Shown piece after piece: positions 18,124-27,076 of a stretch of 64,000 bases of DNA (within the stretch, counting starts at the first letter, position 1; each line of letters starts with the position of its first letter). The notes below the pieces were generated by a model that saw only the letters and a program-made list of their open reading frames with translations, searched no databases and was not told where the DNA came from. The stretch lies in the NCBI GenBank assembly GCA_029565685.1, contig JAKQNR010000009.1, positions 62,001 through 126,000 on the forward strand. The letters are read 5' to 3'. This DNA is from a bacterium (GTDB taxonomy: Bacteria; Zhuqueibacterota; Zhuqueibacteria; Residuimicrobiales; Residuimicrobiaceae). A program made the translations under genes and the position numbers.

Positions 18124-18951
18124 TCATCGGGCTTTTGCCGGCAATCCTGAAAATTCAAAAACAACGGCTTGCCGTTCGCGCCGCTTGATGCCATAGAGCA
18201 CAGCCGCCTCGCTGCGATCCCAGGCGATGCCCTGGCCTTGAATATCCACAGGAACAGTGGCCAGCCACTCCAGCACCGACCCGGACGCAGGCGGACGCAG
18301 GACATAAAGCGCCGCAGAGTCGTGCCCGGCGACATAGAGCCGGCGATCCGGCCCCCAGGAACCGCCGGAGCAGCTCATAGGCTTGAACAGAGCGAGAAGA
18401 GAATCAGGAAAAGTCCACCAGGCAAGGGGCTGCCAATCGTCGTTGAATTGCACCAGAACAGTCCAGCGGTTATCCTTGCCGGTCTGCGCCGCGAAGCGAT
18501 CATAATGGCCAAAGGCGACCCACCAGCGGTCATCGAACCGGTCGACCCAGGTACAGGACCCCCAGGCGGATCCCAAGTCGTGTGAGCCGATGTGCTCCAA
18601 GCTGTCGCAATCCCAGATTTCCACCGAACTGGACATGGGCAGATCAGGATAATTGGAATGGCCGCAATAAAGTTTAGCCCCATGCACCACGCCGCTGTCC
18701 AGATGGATCAACGGATGCGTCGGGCTCGACTGCCATCGTTTCATCAGCCGCCCGCTCTGCTTATCGTACTTGGCCACCGCTCGACTGTCGATCGCATAGA
18801 TAAAGCGCGCATCCACGGCAATGCCCTGGCGCGCTTCAGCCATGGCGATCTCGCGCAGCTTGACCGGAGCTTGGGGGTGCGCTGCAGCATGGAACGTCAG
18901 CAGCATGCAAATAGCCTGGCCGGCGCAAAGTATCGTAAGACTTGACCTCAT
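18124..18951 (-). CDS. Secreted beta-propeller-like protein of unknown function
   Basis: 275 residues with an N-terminal hydrophobic signal (ILCAGQAICMLLTFHAAAH). The body shows short repeated beta segments with aromatic ends (AEARQGIAVDARFIYAIDS, HLDSGVVHGAKLYCGHSNYP, GSCTWVDRFDDRWWVAFGHYD, GGSWGPDRRLYVAGHDS), consistent with a small propeller. Similar proteins are sometimes annotated as cycloisomerases, without good evidence. It is divergent from the 19103 gene and shares a compact promoter region with it. No catalytic residues can be named. Confidence 0.72.
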   Translation of the reverse strand: MRSSLTILCAGQAICMLLTFHAAAHPQAPVKLREIAMAEARQGIAVDARFIYAIDSRAVAKYDKQSGRLMKRWQSSPTHPLIHLDSGVVHGAKLYCGHSNYPDLPMSSSVEIWDCDSLEHIGSHDLGSAWGSCTWVDRFDDRWWVAFGHYDRFAAQTGKDNRWTVLVQFNDDWQPLAWWTFPDSLLALFKPMSCSGGSWGPDRRLYVAGHDSAALYVLRPPASGSVLEWLATVPVDIQGQGIAWDRSEAAVLYGIKRRERQAVVFEFSGLPAKAR

Positions 18952-19016
18952 CCTGCAGAACCGGGCGTCTTTAGTTGCCAGCGGGTTTATCGGTCTTGAG
19001 CGAATGCATTATGCTC

Positions 19017-19045
19017 AAAATAGCTGAAAACAGCTTGACATTCAA
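19017..19045 (-). promoter_or_regulatory. Candidate sigma70-type promoter for the 18951 gene
   Basis: On the minus strand TTGAAT (19045-19040) is separated by 17 nt from TATTTT (19022-19017), about 65 nt upstream of the start codon. Its -35 box abuts and shares base 19040 with the -35 box of the divergent plus-strand promoter. Confidence 0.55.
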
Positions 19046-19062
19046 CCATTAATTTGTATATT
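19035..19062 (+). promoter_or_regulatory. Candidate sigma70-type promoter for the 19103 gene
   Basis: A perfect TTGACA at 19035-19040, a 16-nt spacer and TATATT at 19057-19062, about 40 nt before the ATG at 19103. This is the closest match to the canonical consensus in the window. Confidence 0.65.
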
Positions 19063-19102
19063 CGTCGTAAAAGGCGCTGGTTGATCAGCAGGAGAAAATC
19101 TG

Positions 19103-20737
19103 ATGAAATTTGCCGCGGGATTGGCGATTATGGTGTGCAGCCTTTGCCTGACGACGGCTGTGCTGCCGCAAGAGTTGACCCAGGATGAAAAAAAAGAGCT
19201 GGCCGGACTGCGCCAGGCCTGGCTGGAGGGCCGATGCGCAGCCCTGCCGGCCAACGCCTGGCTGTTCTATCGCAGCGGGGATGAAACCGACCGCCGCAGG
19301 GCCGACAGCCTGCTGAATCGGTTCATTGCTCTGCAAAATAGGGACTCGTCCTCCACGGTCTTTGGCCAATGGCCCTGGCGCGAGGGCGCAGAGATCGGCG
19401 ATCTCAATGTGGCGCTGTTCCGCAGCCATGATATGTTGCGCAACCTGTGGGACCAGCAGGACAAAATGTCGGCCCTCACACGGGCGCAGTATCTTCTCTC
19501 CTGCCGGCGCTTGCTGGAAGCGGCCAAACGGCGGTGGGACACCGAGGTGTTCGACATCGGCAGGGATTTTACCGCCTACAGCAACATCTTTTGCCTATGG
19601 GTGCAGACGCTGATGCTGGCGGGGGAGCGCTTTGACGACGCCCGTCTGCAATGGATGGCGCGGAGCCAATGGACGCGCTGGTACAACCACATCTCTTTTT
19701 ACGGCATCGACGAATTCGCCTCGCCCGGCTACAACCACGTGATCTTTAAAGCGCTGTTCGATATCCATGATTTCTGTCATGACCGGCGTATAGAAAAAGA
19801 AAGCAAAGAAATAATGGACCATGTCTATCTCCTGCAATCAGCCATCACTCATCCTGTGCTGAAATTGCCGGTGACCGGCATCAGCCGGGACTATCGCGTA
19901 TTTCTCAAGGAAACGGATGCACGTTCGGCCGTGCTCACCGAGACGCCGACCAACTATGCGCCTCCGCAAAAAGCGTTGGAGATCAATCAACAGCGCAGCT
20001 ATCCCTTTGAGGTGACAGGCAAGGCGGCGGTTGGACCGTTCCTGTTCAAATCCTATCAGCTGGCCGACGCAGCCATGGGCAGTATGACCGGCGGCGCCTG
20101 TTTTCAACAACAGATCCATTGTCTGACCGCGGTGGGAAAAAATGAAAAGGAACGGGCGGTGGCTTTTATTCAGGGATCCAACACGCCGGTGAACGGCTAT
20201 ACGGATCAAATTGGCGCCTCGACGTTATGCGTCTATAATCGCCTGCCCGCGCTGTGGCATCTCACGCAATGGCGCGGCGATATGGCCGAGTATCGCGAAA
20301 CCTTTGGTGAGTTCGGCCTCGGTCTGTCCGACAAATGGAAAGTGAAATCCAGCGCGCCGGACCATCTGGTGCTGGAGGCTTATGGCTACGAATTGCACGT
20401 GTTCCCCTTTGCCGTGCAGGAGGAGAAACTGAGCGGCTGCGCCCTGACGTTGAAACATCGCACTACCTCCAGCCCGCGCTACCATCCCCGGCCCATCGTT
20501 TTCGACGAATGGGTGTTCCCGGACCAGCCGGACTGGTTCGGCGTCCATCTGGTGCTGGCACGATCCGGCGAGCGGATCGAGGAGCCGGGTTTGCGTTATG
20601 TCCTGCAACAGGGCATCCGAACATTCAGCACCGAACAGGGTCACCGAATCCGGCTGTTTGTGGCTGAAAAAGGCGACACTCGGCAGTTGTTCAACATAGA
20701 CCCGGCGTTGATGCCGCTGCTGAAAATTGGCCGCTGA
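19103..20737 (+). CDS. Secreted helical-toroid plus beta-sandwich protein, unknown function
   Basis: 544 residues; the ATG follows AGGAG by 8 nt. A signal peptide (MKFAAGLAIMVCSLCLTTAVLPQ) is followed by a helical N-terminal half (residues about 25-270, with DLNVALFRSHDMLRNLW and GYNHVIFKALFDIHDF) and a beta-rich C-terminal half from about 290. This two-domain layout resembles heparinase/alginate-lyase-type enzymes, but no signature motif is clear. It stands alone on the plus strand with its own promoter and terminator. A role in polysaccharide breakdown is only inferred from layout and surroundings. Confidence 0.8.
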   Translation: MKFAAGLAIMVCSLCLTTAVLPQELTQDEKKELAGLRQAWLEGRCAALPANAWLFYRSGDETDRRRADSLLNRFIALQNRDSSSTVFGQWPWREGAEIGDLNVALFRSHDMLRNLWDQQDKMSALTRAQYLLSCRRLLEAAKRRWDTEVFDIGRDFTAYSNIFCLWVQTLMLAGERFDDARLQWMARSQWTRWYNHISFYGIDEFASPGYNHVIFKALFDIHDFCHDRRIEKESKEIMDHVYLLQSAITHPVLKLPVTGISRDYRVFLKETDARSAVLTETPTNYAPPQKALEINQQRSYPFEVTGKAAVGPFLFKSYQLADAAMGSMTGGACFQQQIHCLTAVGKNEKERAVAFIQGSNTPVNGYTDQIGASTLCVYNRLPALWHLTQWRGDMAEYRETFGEFGLGLSDKWKVKSSAPDHLVLEAYGYELHVFPFAVQEEKLSGCALTLKHRTTSSPRYHPRPIVFDEWVFPDQPDWFGVHLVLARSGERIEEPGLRYVLQQGIRTFSTEQGHRIRLFVAEKGDTRQLFNIDPALMPLLKIGR

Positions 20738-20740
20738 AGC

Positions 20741-20769
20741 GCTCCTGATCGCCAGGGCCTCTTTTTTTT
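20741..20769 (+). terminator. Probable rho-independent terminator
   Basis: Four nt after the stop of the 19103 gene, CTCCTG pairs imperfectly with CAGGGC around a 5-nt loop, followed within a few bases by a run of eight T. The stem is short, but position and U-tract fit. Confidence 0.5.
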
Positions 20770-21043
20770 GTCCCCGCAAGGGCGGGCCCGGCTAGTGAGA
20801 AAGGAAAGGCGCCGATACGCAGCCAAGCGATCTTCCACGAACGTCTGTTATCATGTCAGGAGATTGCCTCCCTCCATTCTACATCCAGGTCTTTAACAGC
20901 GCCGGTTCCTCCGCCCGCAATAACAGCCTTTCTCACAGTGATGCTGCTGCCGTATACGGTCAAACACACTGGTCTCGATTCAGGAAGCGAACAATTACCA
21001 CGAGACCCTAAAAAAAGTTAGGATTTATCATTTGCTTATAGGC
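20770..21043. other. Intergenic stretch, no gene seen
   Basis: No coding frame with a start site, RNA gene or clear repeat is visible between the terminator of the 19103 gene and the promoter-like site at 21044. Confidence 0.45.
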
Positions 21044-21072
21044 TTGATTTCCGTTCCCTCATTTAGTAAATT
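21044..21072 (+). promoter_or_regulatory. Candidate promoter with long leader before the 21310 gene
   Basis: TTGATT at 21044-21049, 17-nt spacer, TAAATT at 21067-21072. The next plausible start codon is at 21310, which implies a leader of about 230 nt; no short gene was recognised within it. Confidence 0.4.
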
Positions 21073-21309
21073 ACCGCCATGGGAATGAACAGCGACCCAG
21101 CCGCGCCGCCGCGCTTGCCGTTGGGGGCCTCTCCGCTTTGAATGGCATGATTTCCGCCAGGTTATTTCCCATTCGCCTCTTGGTGTATAAAAAAGCGCGG
21201 CGCAGCAAGTTCACCGGGGACCTGTGATTCTTCCATGAAAAGCTCGTTCGCAGGGTAAGCAAAGCAATCCATCCGGCTATGCAGCGATCCATCATAGAGG
21301 AGAAAAGCC

Positions 21310-21705
21310 GTGAAAATCACCGCTATCTATTCGCTCGCCTGGATCGGCCTGGTCTTTCTGGCCATTCTAAACGGCGGCTTGAGAACAGCGGGATACGCCC
21401 GCTTTATGAGTGATCTGTCCGCCCACCAGCTGTCCACTTTGATCGGCATTTGCCTCTTGGGTCTCTATTTCTGGATTCTGTCGCTCCTTTTCCCCATCTC
21501 TTCGGCCCGGCAGGCCTTGCTGATCGGCGGCATCTGGACGATCCTGGCCATCGCCTTTGAATTTCTCTTCGGCCATTTCGTCATGGAACACCCGTGGTCA
21601 AAATTGTTCGCCGACTATAACCTGCTCAAGGGCCGATTGTGGTCGCTGGTGTTGATCTGGACTTTTATCGGCCCCTATGTCTTTTACAAGCTGCGGCGAT
21701 CCTGA
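21310..21705 (+). CDS. Small four-helix inner-membrane protein
   Basis: 131 residues from a GTG at 21310, chosen because GAGGAG lies 7 nt upstream. Four hydrophobic segments are visible: residues about 3-20, 41-60, 70-92 and 110-127. Length and layout match small uncharacterised membrane proteins of Bacteroidota-type genomes. It carries no motif that identifies a function and its neighbours do not suggest one. Confidence 0.7.
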   Translation: MKITAIYSLAWIGLVFLAILNGGLRTAGYARFMSDLSAHQLSTLIGICLLGLYFWILSLLFPISSARQALLIGGIWTILAIAFEFLFGHFVMEHPWSKLFADYNLLKGRLWSLVLIWTFIGPYVFYKLRRS

Positions 21706-21950
21706 GCCAAATGCTGGTCGGCAGAACCGGCTGTCCTTTTTCGGAAAAGACCGACTCTGAACCCAGGCTCCCCGATCGCTTCAGACCTCCTGGTGGGCGC
21801 TGAACCGATCTGAGGGCGCAAGCGTTCTGCCCTCCAGGCGCGGTTGTGATTATATTTGTTTCAATGGTACGGCTCGTGCTGAGAAGACACTTGCCCGCGA
21901 ACCAGTCGAAGAAAATCCAGCGATCATCCATCAAAAATATAGGGGGAAAG

Positions 21951-22433
21951 ATGAAGGGAATTAAAAACAAAAATTTATTCGCTCTTCGGCCTGCTTTGGC
22001 ACTCCTCTTCATTGTCTTTTCACTCGCTGGGTGCACTTTAAACAACGACGATGAGCCGCAAGACGGCCGCGCCTCCACTGCGCAAATCCGGACAGCCAGG
22101 ATCAGATTGAACGTCGAATATGTCAATCGGACGACGCCGCTGATTCAAGGATCCACCAACCTGCCCGATGGCGCCGAGATCACGGTGGAAGTCCAGCACG
22201 CGGACGGTACCATGATCGGACGAGACGAGACCATTGTCCGCAACGGGACTTTCGTGGGCGGCCCCTTTGGACCTCCACAGGGGTTGACGAGAGGGAAATA
22301 CCGGGCCATCGCCCGAATCGTCCGAACCTCTCTGCACTATCCTTCCTTAAAAAAGAGCGACCAAAAGACATCGCTGGAGATGGGCAAAACGACCGACAGA
22401 TATGAGGCGTCGAAGGATTTTGAAATTGAATAA
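21951..22433 (+). CDS. Small lipoprotein with a carrier-type beta domain
   Basis: 160 residues from the ATG at 21951, preceded by AGGGGGAAAG; the upstream in-frame extension to 21846 lacks a ribosome site. A signal peptide ends in a good lipobox (SLAGC). After a short acidic linker, residues about 45-130 are beta-rich (RLNVEYVNRTTPLIQGSTN, GAEITVEVQHADG, GPPQGLTRGKYRAIARI), resembling an Ig-like module used for surface attachment. Function unknown. The GPFGPPQGLTRGKY loop is unusually Gly/Pro-rich. Confidence 0.72.
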   Translation: MKGIKNKNLFALRPALALLFIVFSLAGCTLNNDDEPQDGRASTAQIRTARIRLNVEYVNRTTPLIQGSTNLPDGAEITVEVQHADGTMIGRDETIVRNGTFVGGPFGPPQGLTRGKYRAIARIVRTSLHYPSLKKSDQKTSLEMGKTTDRYEASKDFEIE

Positions 22434-22649
22434 ACCTTTTTACCTATCTCACGAGTAAAAGTCAGCGAAAATTTTACCCATTTGCCTGGTTTTGCAAGCC
22501 CAACCAAGATCATCCGGCGCCAACGGCGGCGAAGCTCCAGCCACAATTTTCGACAGCTGCCCTGTCAGGGAAAAAATATTGTTTAATTTTATAGATGAAA
22601 TTGCTATTTTTAATCAAAAGTGATTGACACTAACCGGCGTTGGCCAACG

Positions 22650-23090
22650 ATGTCCCTGTTTGCAAGACAAATCTGGAAAAAAGCACTGCCGACGATGATC
22701 GCCCTGATCCATCTCATGGCCTCCATCGGCTTTGCCGAAATCGAACACCACTGCCGAAAGCATTCCCATGTACACAGCGTTGCGGAGCGATGTTGCTGCG
22801 CAAACGAGCATTCGGGAGAACAAGCCTCCTGTTGTATTTTAGTGTACCATGGGACACCGGATAACCCGGGTTCCAGCGGTCCATCTTTTTCCACTCCAGG
22901 ATGCTGCGAGCTGGTCAGTCATTTCAACCGGGTGGAAGAAACCGCCCCTTCAGCGTCGGCCCATTCTCCGCACACTCTGGTTCGCGCCGTTGTTTTGCTC
23001 CCTGCGGAGAAAAACAGCGCGCTCGAGTTCCCCGTTCGCACTCTGTTTTCATTGACAGCTCCGCAGCTCCGTCTTCCTCTGCTTAATTGA
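22650..23090 (+). CDS. Cys/His-rich small exported protein (HYC_CC_PP-like)
   Basis: About 146 residues from an ATG at 22650; a GTG at 22620 in the same frame is possible and neither has a strong ribosome site. A hydrophobic N-terminus (ALPTMIALIHLMASIGFA) is followed by a cluster of His and Cys (EHHCRKHSHVHS, RCCC, ASCC, GCCE) spread over about 60 residues. In Bacteroidota-like genomes small proteins with this HYC...CC...CC layout sit directly upstream of metal-related TonB receptors, as here (94 bp gap). Heavy-metal (copper, mercury or zinc) binding is a reasonable inference; the specific metal is not readable. Confidence 0.65.
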   Translation: MSLFARQIWKKALPTMIALIHLMASIGFAEIEHHCRKHSHVHSVAERCCCANEHSGEQASCCILVYHGTPDNPGSSGPSFSTPGCCELVSHFNRVEETAPSASAHSPHTLVRAVVLLPAEKNSALEFPVRTLFSLTAPQLRLPLLN

Positions 23091-23183
23091 TCGCCAAGCA
23101 AATCTCTCATTTTTTAAAACAGGCCGGTAAAAGCATCACCGGCCATCGCATCAAACCGTTCATTTTCAGGAGAGAGGTTTGCC

Positions 23184-25400
23184 ATGAAAGCATTGAACTT
23201 AATGCTAACGCTCTGGGCGGCAGGAACCGCCCTGCTTTTCGCTCAGGAAAAAGACACCTACACCTGCGGTCACATCTACGGGATCGTTTATCATGAATCC
23301 CATCAGGATACCCTTCCCCTGGTCCATGCCAATGTTTATTGGCTGAACACCGCGACCGGCACCACCACCGATGACGAGGGGTTTTTTCGGCTCGACCTGT
23401 CAGCGTCGAGCGATCGACTGGTGGCTGACTATGTCGGTTATTCGGCTGACACGCTTACTGTGCGACCGGGCATGCACAACCTGGCCATTCACCTTCAACC
23501 GGATCACCGGCACGGTGAAATGACCATTACTGGTGAGAAACCCCATACTCATCACCTGCACGAGGCGGAGGTGAACACTCAGATCATCACCCGTCAGGGT
23601 TTGCGCACTCTGGCCTGCTGCAATTTGGCCGAAAGCTTTGAGAACAGCCTGTCGGTGGATGTGGAGCAAAGCGACGCGGTAAGCGGCGCCAAGCGGATCA
23701 AGATGCTGGGACTCGCCGGTTTTTACACCCAGGTGCTGGTGGAAAAAAATCCGGTGATGCGCGGCCTGATCAGCCCCTTTGGCATGGAGTATATTCCAGG
23801 ATTCTGGATAGACGCCATCGATATCTCCAAAGGCACCGCCTCAGTGGCCACGGGCTATGAATCGCTCACCGGCCAAATCAACATCGAGCTCGTCAAGCCC
23901 GAACAGGCCAAACCGGTTTCGTTCAACGCGTTTCAAAACAGCATGGGTCGTTCCGAGCTGACCTTTACCGGCGCAACCAAAGTGTCGCCCCGGGTCTCCA
24001 CCATGCTCCTCTCCTATGCCAGTTATAACCGGCAGCGCTGGGACGAGGATAACGACACCTTTCTCGATATGCCCCTGGTGTCCCATCTCAGCCTGATGAA
24101 CCGCTGGAAGTACAGCGGCGAAGGCCGGGACGGCCAGGTCGGCTTCAAGATACTGCAGGATCGCCGCGACGGCGGTCAAGCCCATTTCGACTTTGACCGG
24201 CCACCTTCGGCCAATGCGCTCTATGGTTCGCGCAACCGAATACAGCGCTACGAGTTCTTTTCCAAAGCAGGCAGCGCTCTGGCTGACGGCAGCAGCCTTG
24301 GCCTGATCCTCTCAGGATTCCACCACCGCCAGGAGTCCTTTTGGGGTAAAAAGAGCTATGACGGCGATGAAAAGAGCCTTCACGCCAACCTGATCTATGA
24401 GAAATCCGGCGAGCGCCACACTGTTTCTTCCGGCATCTCTTTCAGCATGGCCCAGCGCGACGAGGTTTATCAGCAGCAGCTCTTTGCGACGCACGAGCGG
24501 ACGCCCGGGGTTTTCGTCGAATACACCTACAAGCCCGTTTCGCACTTGAGCGTCATGTCCGGATTCCGTTACGACCGCCACAACCTGTTCGGCTCTTTTT
24601 ACACACCGCGCTTTCATCTCAGATATCAGATGGATGCATTGACCTCCCTGCGGCTTTCGGCGGGAAAAGGCTATCGCGTGCCTCATCTATTTATGGATAA
24701 TCCTTCGATCCTGGCCAGCGCCAGGGAGGTGATCTTTCAGGAGCCGCTCAAAGCCGAAGAGGCGTGGAACGCCGGAATGCAGATCACGCGTGATTTTTCG
24801 CTGGGGCCGGACCGTCCCGGGACTGTGGTGATTGATTTCTATCGCACTGAGTTTGTCCAGCAGACGGTGGTGGATCTGGACCAGAATCCGCAGGCTATTC
24901 TGCTCTACAACCTTGACGGCCGTTCCTATTCCAACAGCGGCCAGATCGAGGCGACGGCGACAGCGGTCAAAGGCGTGGATGTGACCGCCGCCTATCGCTT
25001 CAACGACGTGCGCATGACCTTTGCGGACCGGCTGAATGAACTGCCGCTCAATCCGCGCCACAAGGGTGTGCTGGTGCTCTCCTATGCGCTGCCCAATCGC
25101 AAGTGGCAGTTCGACGTCACCACCCAGTACAACGGCCGCACACGGCTGCCGAACACAGCTGACAATCCCGAGATCTACCGGTTGGCAGGGCATTCGCCCG
25201 ATTACGTGCAGCTCTTTGCCCAGGTGACGCGCAAATTCAACAAGCTGGAGCTCTATCTTGGCGGTGAGAATCTCACCGGCTTTCGTCAGCGACAGCCGAT
25301 TCTGGCCTGGGATCAGCCGTTCAGCCCTTACTTTGACTCTTCACTGATCTGGGGGCCGACCTCTGGCCGGCGGTTTTATCTGGGAGTGCGGTTGAATTGA
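23184..25400 (+). CDS. TonB-dependent outer-membrane receptor, metal-associated type
   Basis: 738 residues; AGGAGAGAGG precedes the ATG. A signal peptide is followed by a carboxypeptidase-regulatory-like beta domain (residues about 30-110, GIVYHESHQDTLPLVHANVYWL), a His-rich linker (EKPHTHHLHE), a plug domain (about 125-235, TLACCNLAESFENSLSVDVE, GAKRIKMLGLAGFYTQ, RGLISPFGMEYIPG) and a beta-barrel ending in an aromatic-rich strand (RRFYLGVRLN). The CCNLAESFE plug subtype is typical of receptors encoded next to heavy-metal resistance genes. It imports ligand using TonB/ExbBD energy; no TonB genes are in the window. Together with the upstream Cys/His-rich protein it suggests metal handling. Confidence 0.9.
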   Translation: MKALNLMLTLWAAGTALLFAQEKDTYTCGHIYGIVYHESHQDTLPLVHANVYWLNTATGTTTDDEGFFRLDLSASSDRLVADYVGYSADTLTVRPGMHNLAIHLQPDHRHGEMTITGEKPHTHHLHEAEVNTQIITRQGLRTLACCNLAESFENSLSVDVEQSDAVSGAKRIKMLGLAGFYTQVLVEKNPVMRGLISPFGMEYIPGFWIDAIDISKGTASVATGYESLTGQINIELVKPEQAKPVSFNAFQNSMGRSELTFTGATKVSPRVSTMLLSYASYNRQRWDEDNDTFLDMPLVSHLSLMNRWKYSGEGRDGQVGFKILQDRRDGGQAHFDFDRPPSANALYGSRNRIQRYEFFSKAGSALADGSSLGLILSGFHHRQESFWGKKSYDGDEKSLHANLIYEKSGERHTVSSGISFSMAQRDEVYQQQLFATHERTPGVFVEYTYKPVSHLSVMSGFRYDRHNLFGSFYTPRFHLRYQMDALTSLRLSAGKGYRVPHLFMDNPSILASAREVIFQEPLKAEEAWNAGMQITRDFSLGPDRPGTVVIDFYRTEFVQQTVVDLDQNPQAILLYNLDGRSYSNSGQIEATATAVKGVDVTAAYRFNDVRMTFADRLNELPLNPRHKGVLVLSYALPNRKWQFDVTTQYNGRTRLPNTADNPEIYRLAGHSPDYVQLFAQVTRKFNKLELYLGGENLTGFRQRQPILAWDQPFSPYFDSSLIWGPTSGRRFYLGVRLN

Positions 25401-25412
25401 GCTGAACTAAAA

Positions 25413-25437
25413 CAGCCCGTCCGTCACGACAGGGCTG
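25413..25437. terminator. Inverted repeat after the receptor gene
   Basis: CAGCCC and GGGCTG flank a 13-nt loop starting 13 nt after the stop of the TonB receptor. No T run follows, so it may act as a terminator or as a 3'-end stabilising hairpin. Confidence 0.35.
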
Positions 25438-25541
25438 CATGTTCGGATTGATATTTTGTTCGTCTGCGAACTTGGTAAAACGAGGCGAAAGGACGACACC
25501 GTATAGCTTTACGCCGAAGAGGCCCTTCTCATTTAATGCCC

Positions 25542-25570
25542 TTGATTTTAACGGCTTGAATGGCTATTTT
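25542..25570 (+). promoter_or_regulatory. Candidate promoter for the 25598 gene
   Basis: TTGATT at 25542-25547, 17-nt spacer, TATTTT at 25565-25570, 28 nt before the ATG at 25598. It matches the form found before several other genes in the window. Confidence 0.5.
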
Positions 25571-25597
25571 GCAAAGGATAGATAGGAGGGTCATTCG

Positions 25598-26995
25598 ATG
25601 AGCCTGTTATCGCATTTTCTTTCAGAGAACCGCCATTCAAAAAATCTCGCCTATACGAAAAGGTCGATCCTATCGGTCGGCCTTTTCTTGTTTTCTCTAA
25701 CTGTGCTCCTCAGCCTGACCTGTTCAGAGGATAAGGGTCCAACGAAGAGCGAGGGCAAGGAGGATACGGACATCGTCATCGATGACGATCCGGTCGTGAC
25801 AGGTTTTATTCGGAATCTGGGCGTCTCTTTTGCAGCCTGGAACCGCACCACCAACCGCGCCGGAGCGTTTGTCTTTACCGCCGATGAACGCAAGGTGTTC
25901 AGAGAATTCGGCGATACGCTGCCGGCTTCCGGCCGCTTGCCCTGCTTTGAATACCGGCTGCCCAAAGAGGCAACGGTGATGGCGATGGCGAACGCGATCA
26001 TCGAACGGGCGGGCCCGCATCCCAATGGAACGGATGACGAGATAGCGATGGTCTGTTTGGACGACAGACAATGGGAGCTCATTTACTCTCATCTCACCCA
26101 TGTGCGCGTCACTGCAGGGGATACGGTCAAGGCCGGCGATGTGCTCGGAAATCCGGGCGTGTGGAACGCTTCGCTGGGCCGGGTAACCGTGCTGTTGAAA
26201 AATTTCACCACCGGTCTCGCTTATTGCCCAGTACCCCACTTTGCGTCCGATGTGGCGGCCGGTCTGCGCAGCGCTTTGACGCAGCATATGCGCGACTGGG
26301 AGACCTTTAAAGGGAACAACGCCCTCTACGATGAGAATCAGCTTCAACCGGCTTGTTGTGCTGAATCACTTCCGAGCGTTTATACAGAGGAAAAACCGAA
26401 ATTCGCCATTTATAACCTCGGCGTTACCTTCGCCCCCTTTAATCCGACAACCAAACGGGCGGGGGATTTTATTTTCAAGAACAGCTATGGGAAGGTGTTC
26501 TATGAATTCGCCGCCGTAGTCAGCGCCGGAGGCGGCAAGACCAAGGAATTGCCCACCTTTGAATACCGGATCCGCAAGGAGGCTTTTGTTTTTGCACTGG
26601 CCGACGGCGTGGTGATGTTTAAAACTTATCAGCCGGATACTCAGGACTATGAACTGCTCGTGCAATCAACCTATGATGCGGACTGGGCGGTCTGTTACGA
26701 TCACGTGAAAAACCCCCGCTTTGCGGTGAACGATTTCATCGCCACAGGCGATACCTTGGGCAGCCCAGGCGCCTGGGACGCTGATCTAGGCCGCTTCGAG
26801 ATCTCGGTCAATAACATCAAAACCCAAACCTCCTACTGCCCTTTTTGTTATTTTGACGAAGCGACCAGCGCCGTTTATCAGGCCAAGGTCGCGCAACACA
26901 TCAGCGAGATCGAGGCCTTTCTCGGCAACCCGTCCCTGTATGACGAGGCCGGGTATATCTATCCCGGCTGCCGCAAGGAATCGATGAAAAATTAG
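25598..26995 (+). CDS. Exported protein with two tandem degenerate M23-like domains
   Basis: 465 residues; GGAGG lies 8 nt before the ATG. A long basic N-terminus precedes a hydrophobic segment (about 23-41) ending LSLTCSEDK, a possible lipoprotein site. Two homologous domains follow, about residues 70-255 and 268-460, each starting NLGVxFAxxNxTTxRAG and ending near a Cys. Each contains a segment like the core of M23 peptidases (THVRVTAGDTVKAGDVLG; NDFIATGDTLGSPG). The zinc-binding HxH of active M23 enzymes is absent (LGRVTVLL, LGRFEISV at the expected place), so both copies look non-catalytic. A role in wall binding or scaffolding is inference. Confidence 0.75.
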   Translation: MSLLSHFLSENRHSKNLAYTKRSILSVGLFLFSLTVLLSLTCSEDKGPTKSEGKEDTDIVIDDDPVVTGFIRNLGVSFAAWNRTTNRAGAFVFTADERKVFREFGDTLPASGRLPCFEYRLPKEATVMAMANAIIERAGPHPNGTDDEIAMVCLDDRQWELIYSHLTHVRVTAGDTVKAGDVLGNPGVWNASLGRVTVLLKNFTTGLAYCPVPHFASDVAAGLRSALTQHMRDWETFKGNNALYDENQLQPACCAESLPSVYTEEKPKFAIYNLGVTFAPFNPTTKRAGDFIFKNSYGKVFYEFAAVVSAGGGKTKELPTFEYRIRKEAFVFALADGVVMFKTYQPDTQDYELLVQSTYDADWAVCYDHVKNPRFAVNDFIATGDTLGSPGAWDADLGRFEISVNNIKTQTSYCPFCYFDEATSAVYQAKVAQHISEIEAFLGNPSLYDEAGYIYPGCRKESMKN

Positions 26996-27076
26996 CGGCA
27001 TCCCGAAGGCGATGATCCGCCTCGCCACCGTTGCGCACCACTGCAATTCCATTCAAGCAGTTCAGGGTCAGAGATC

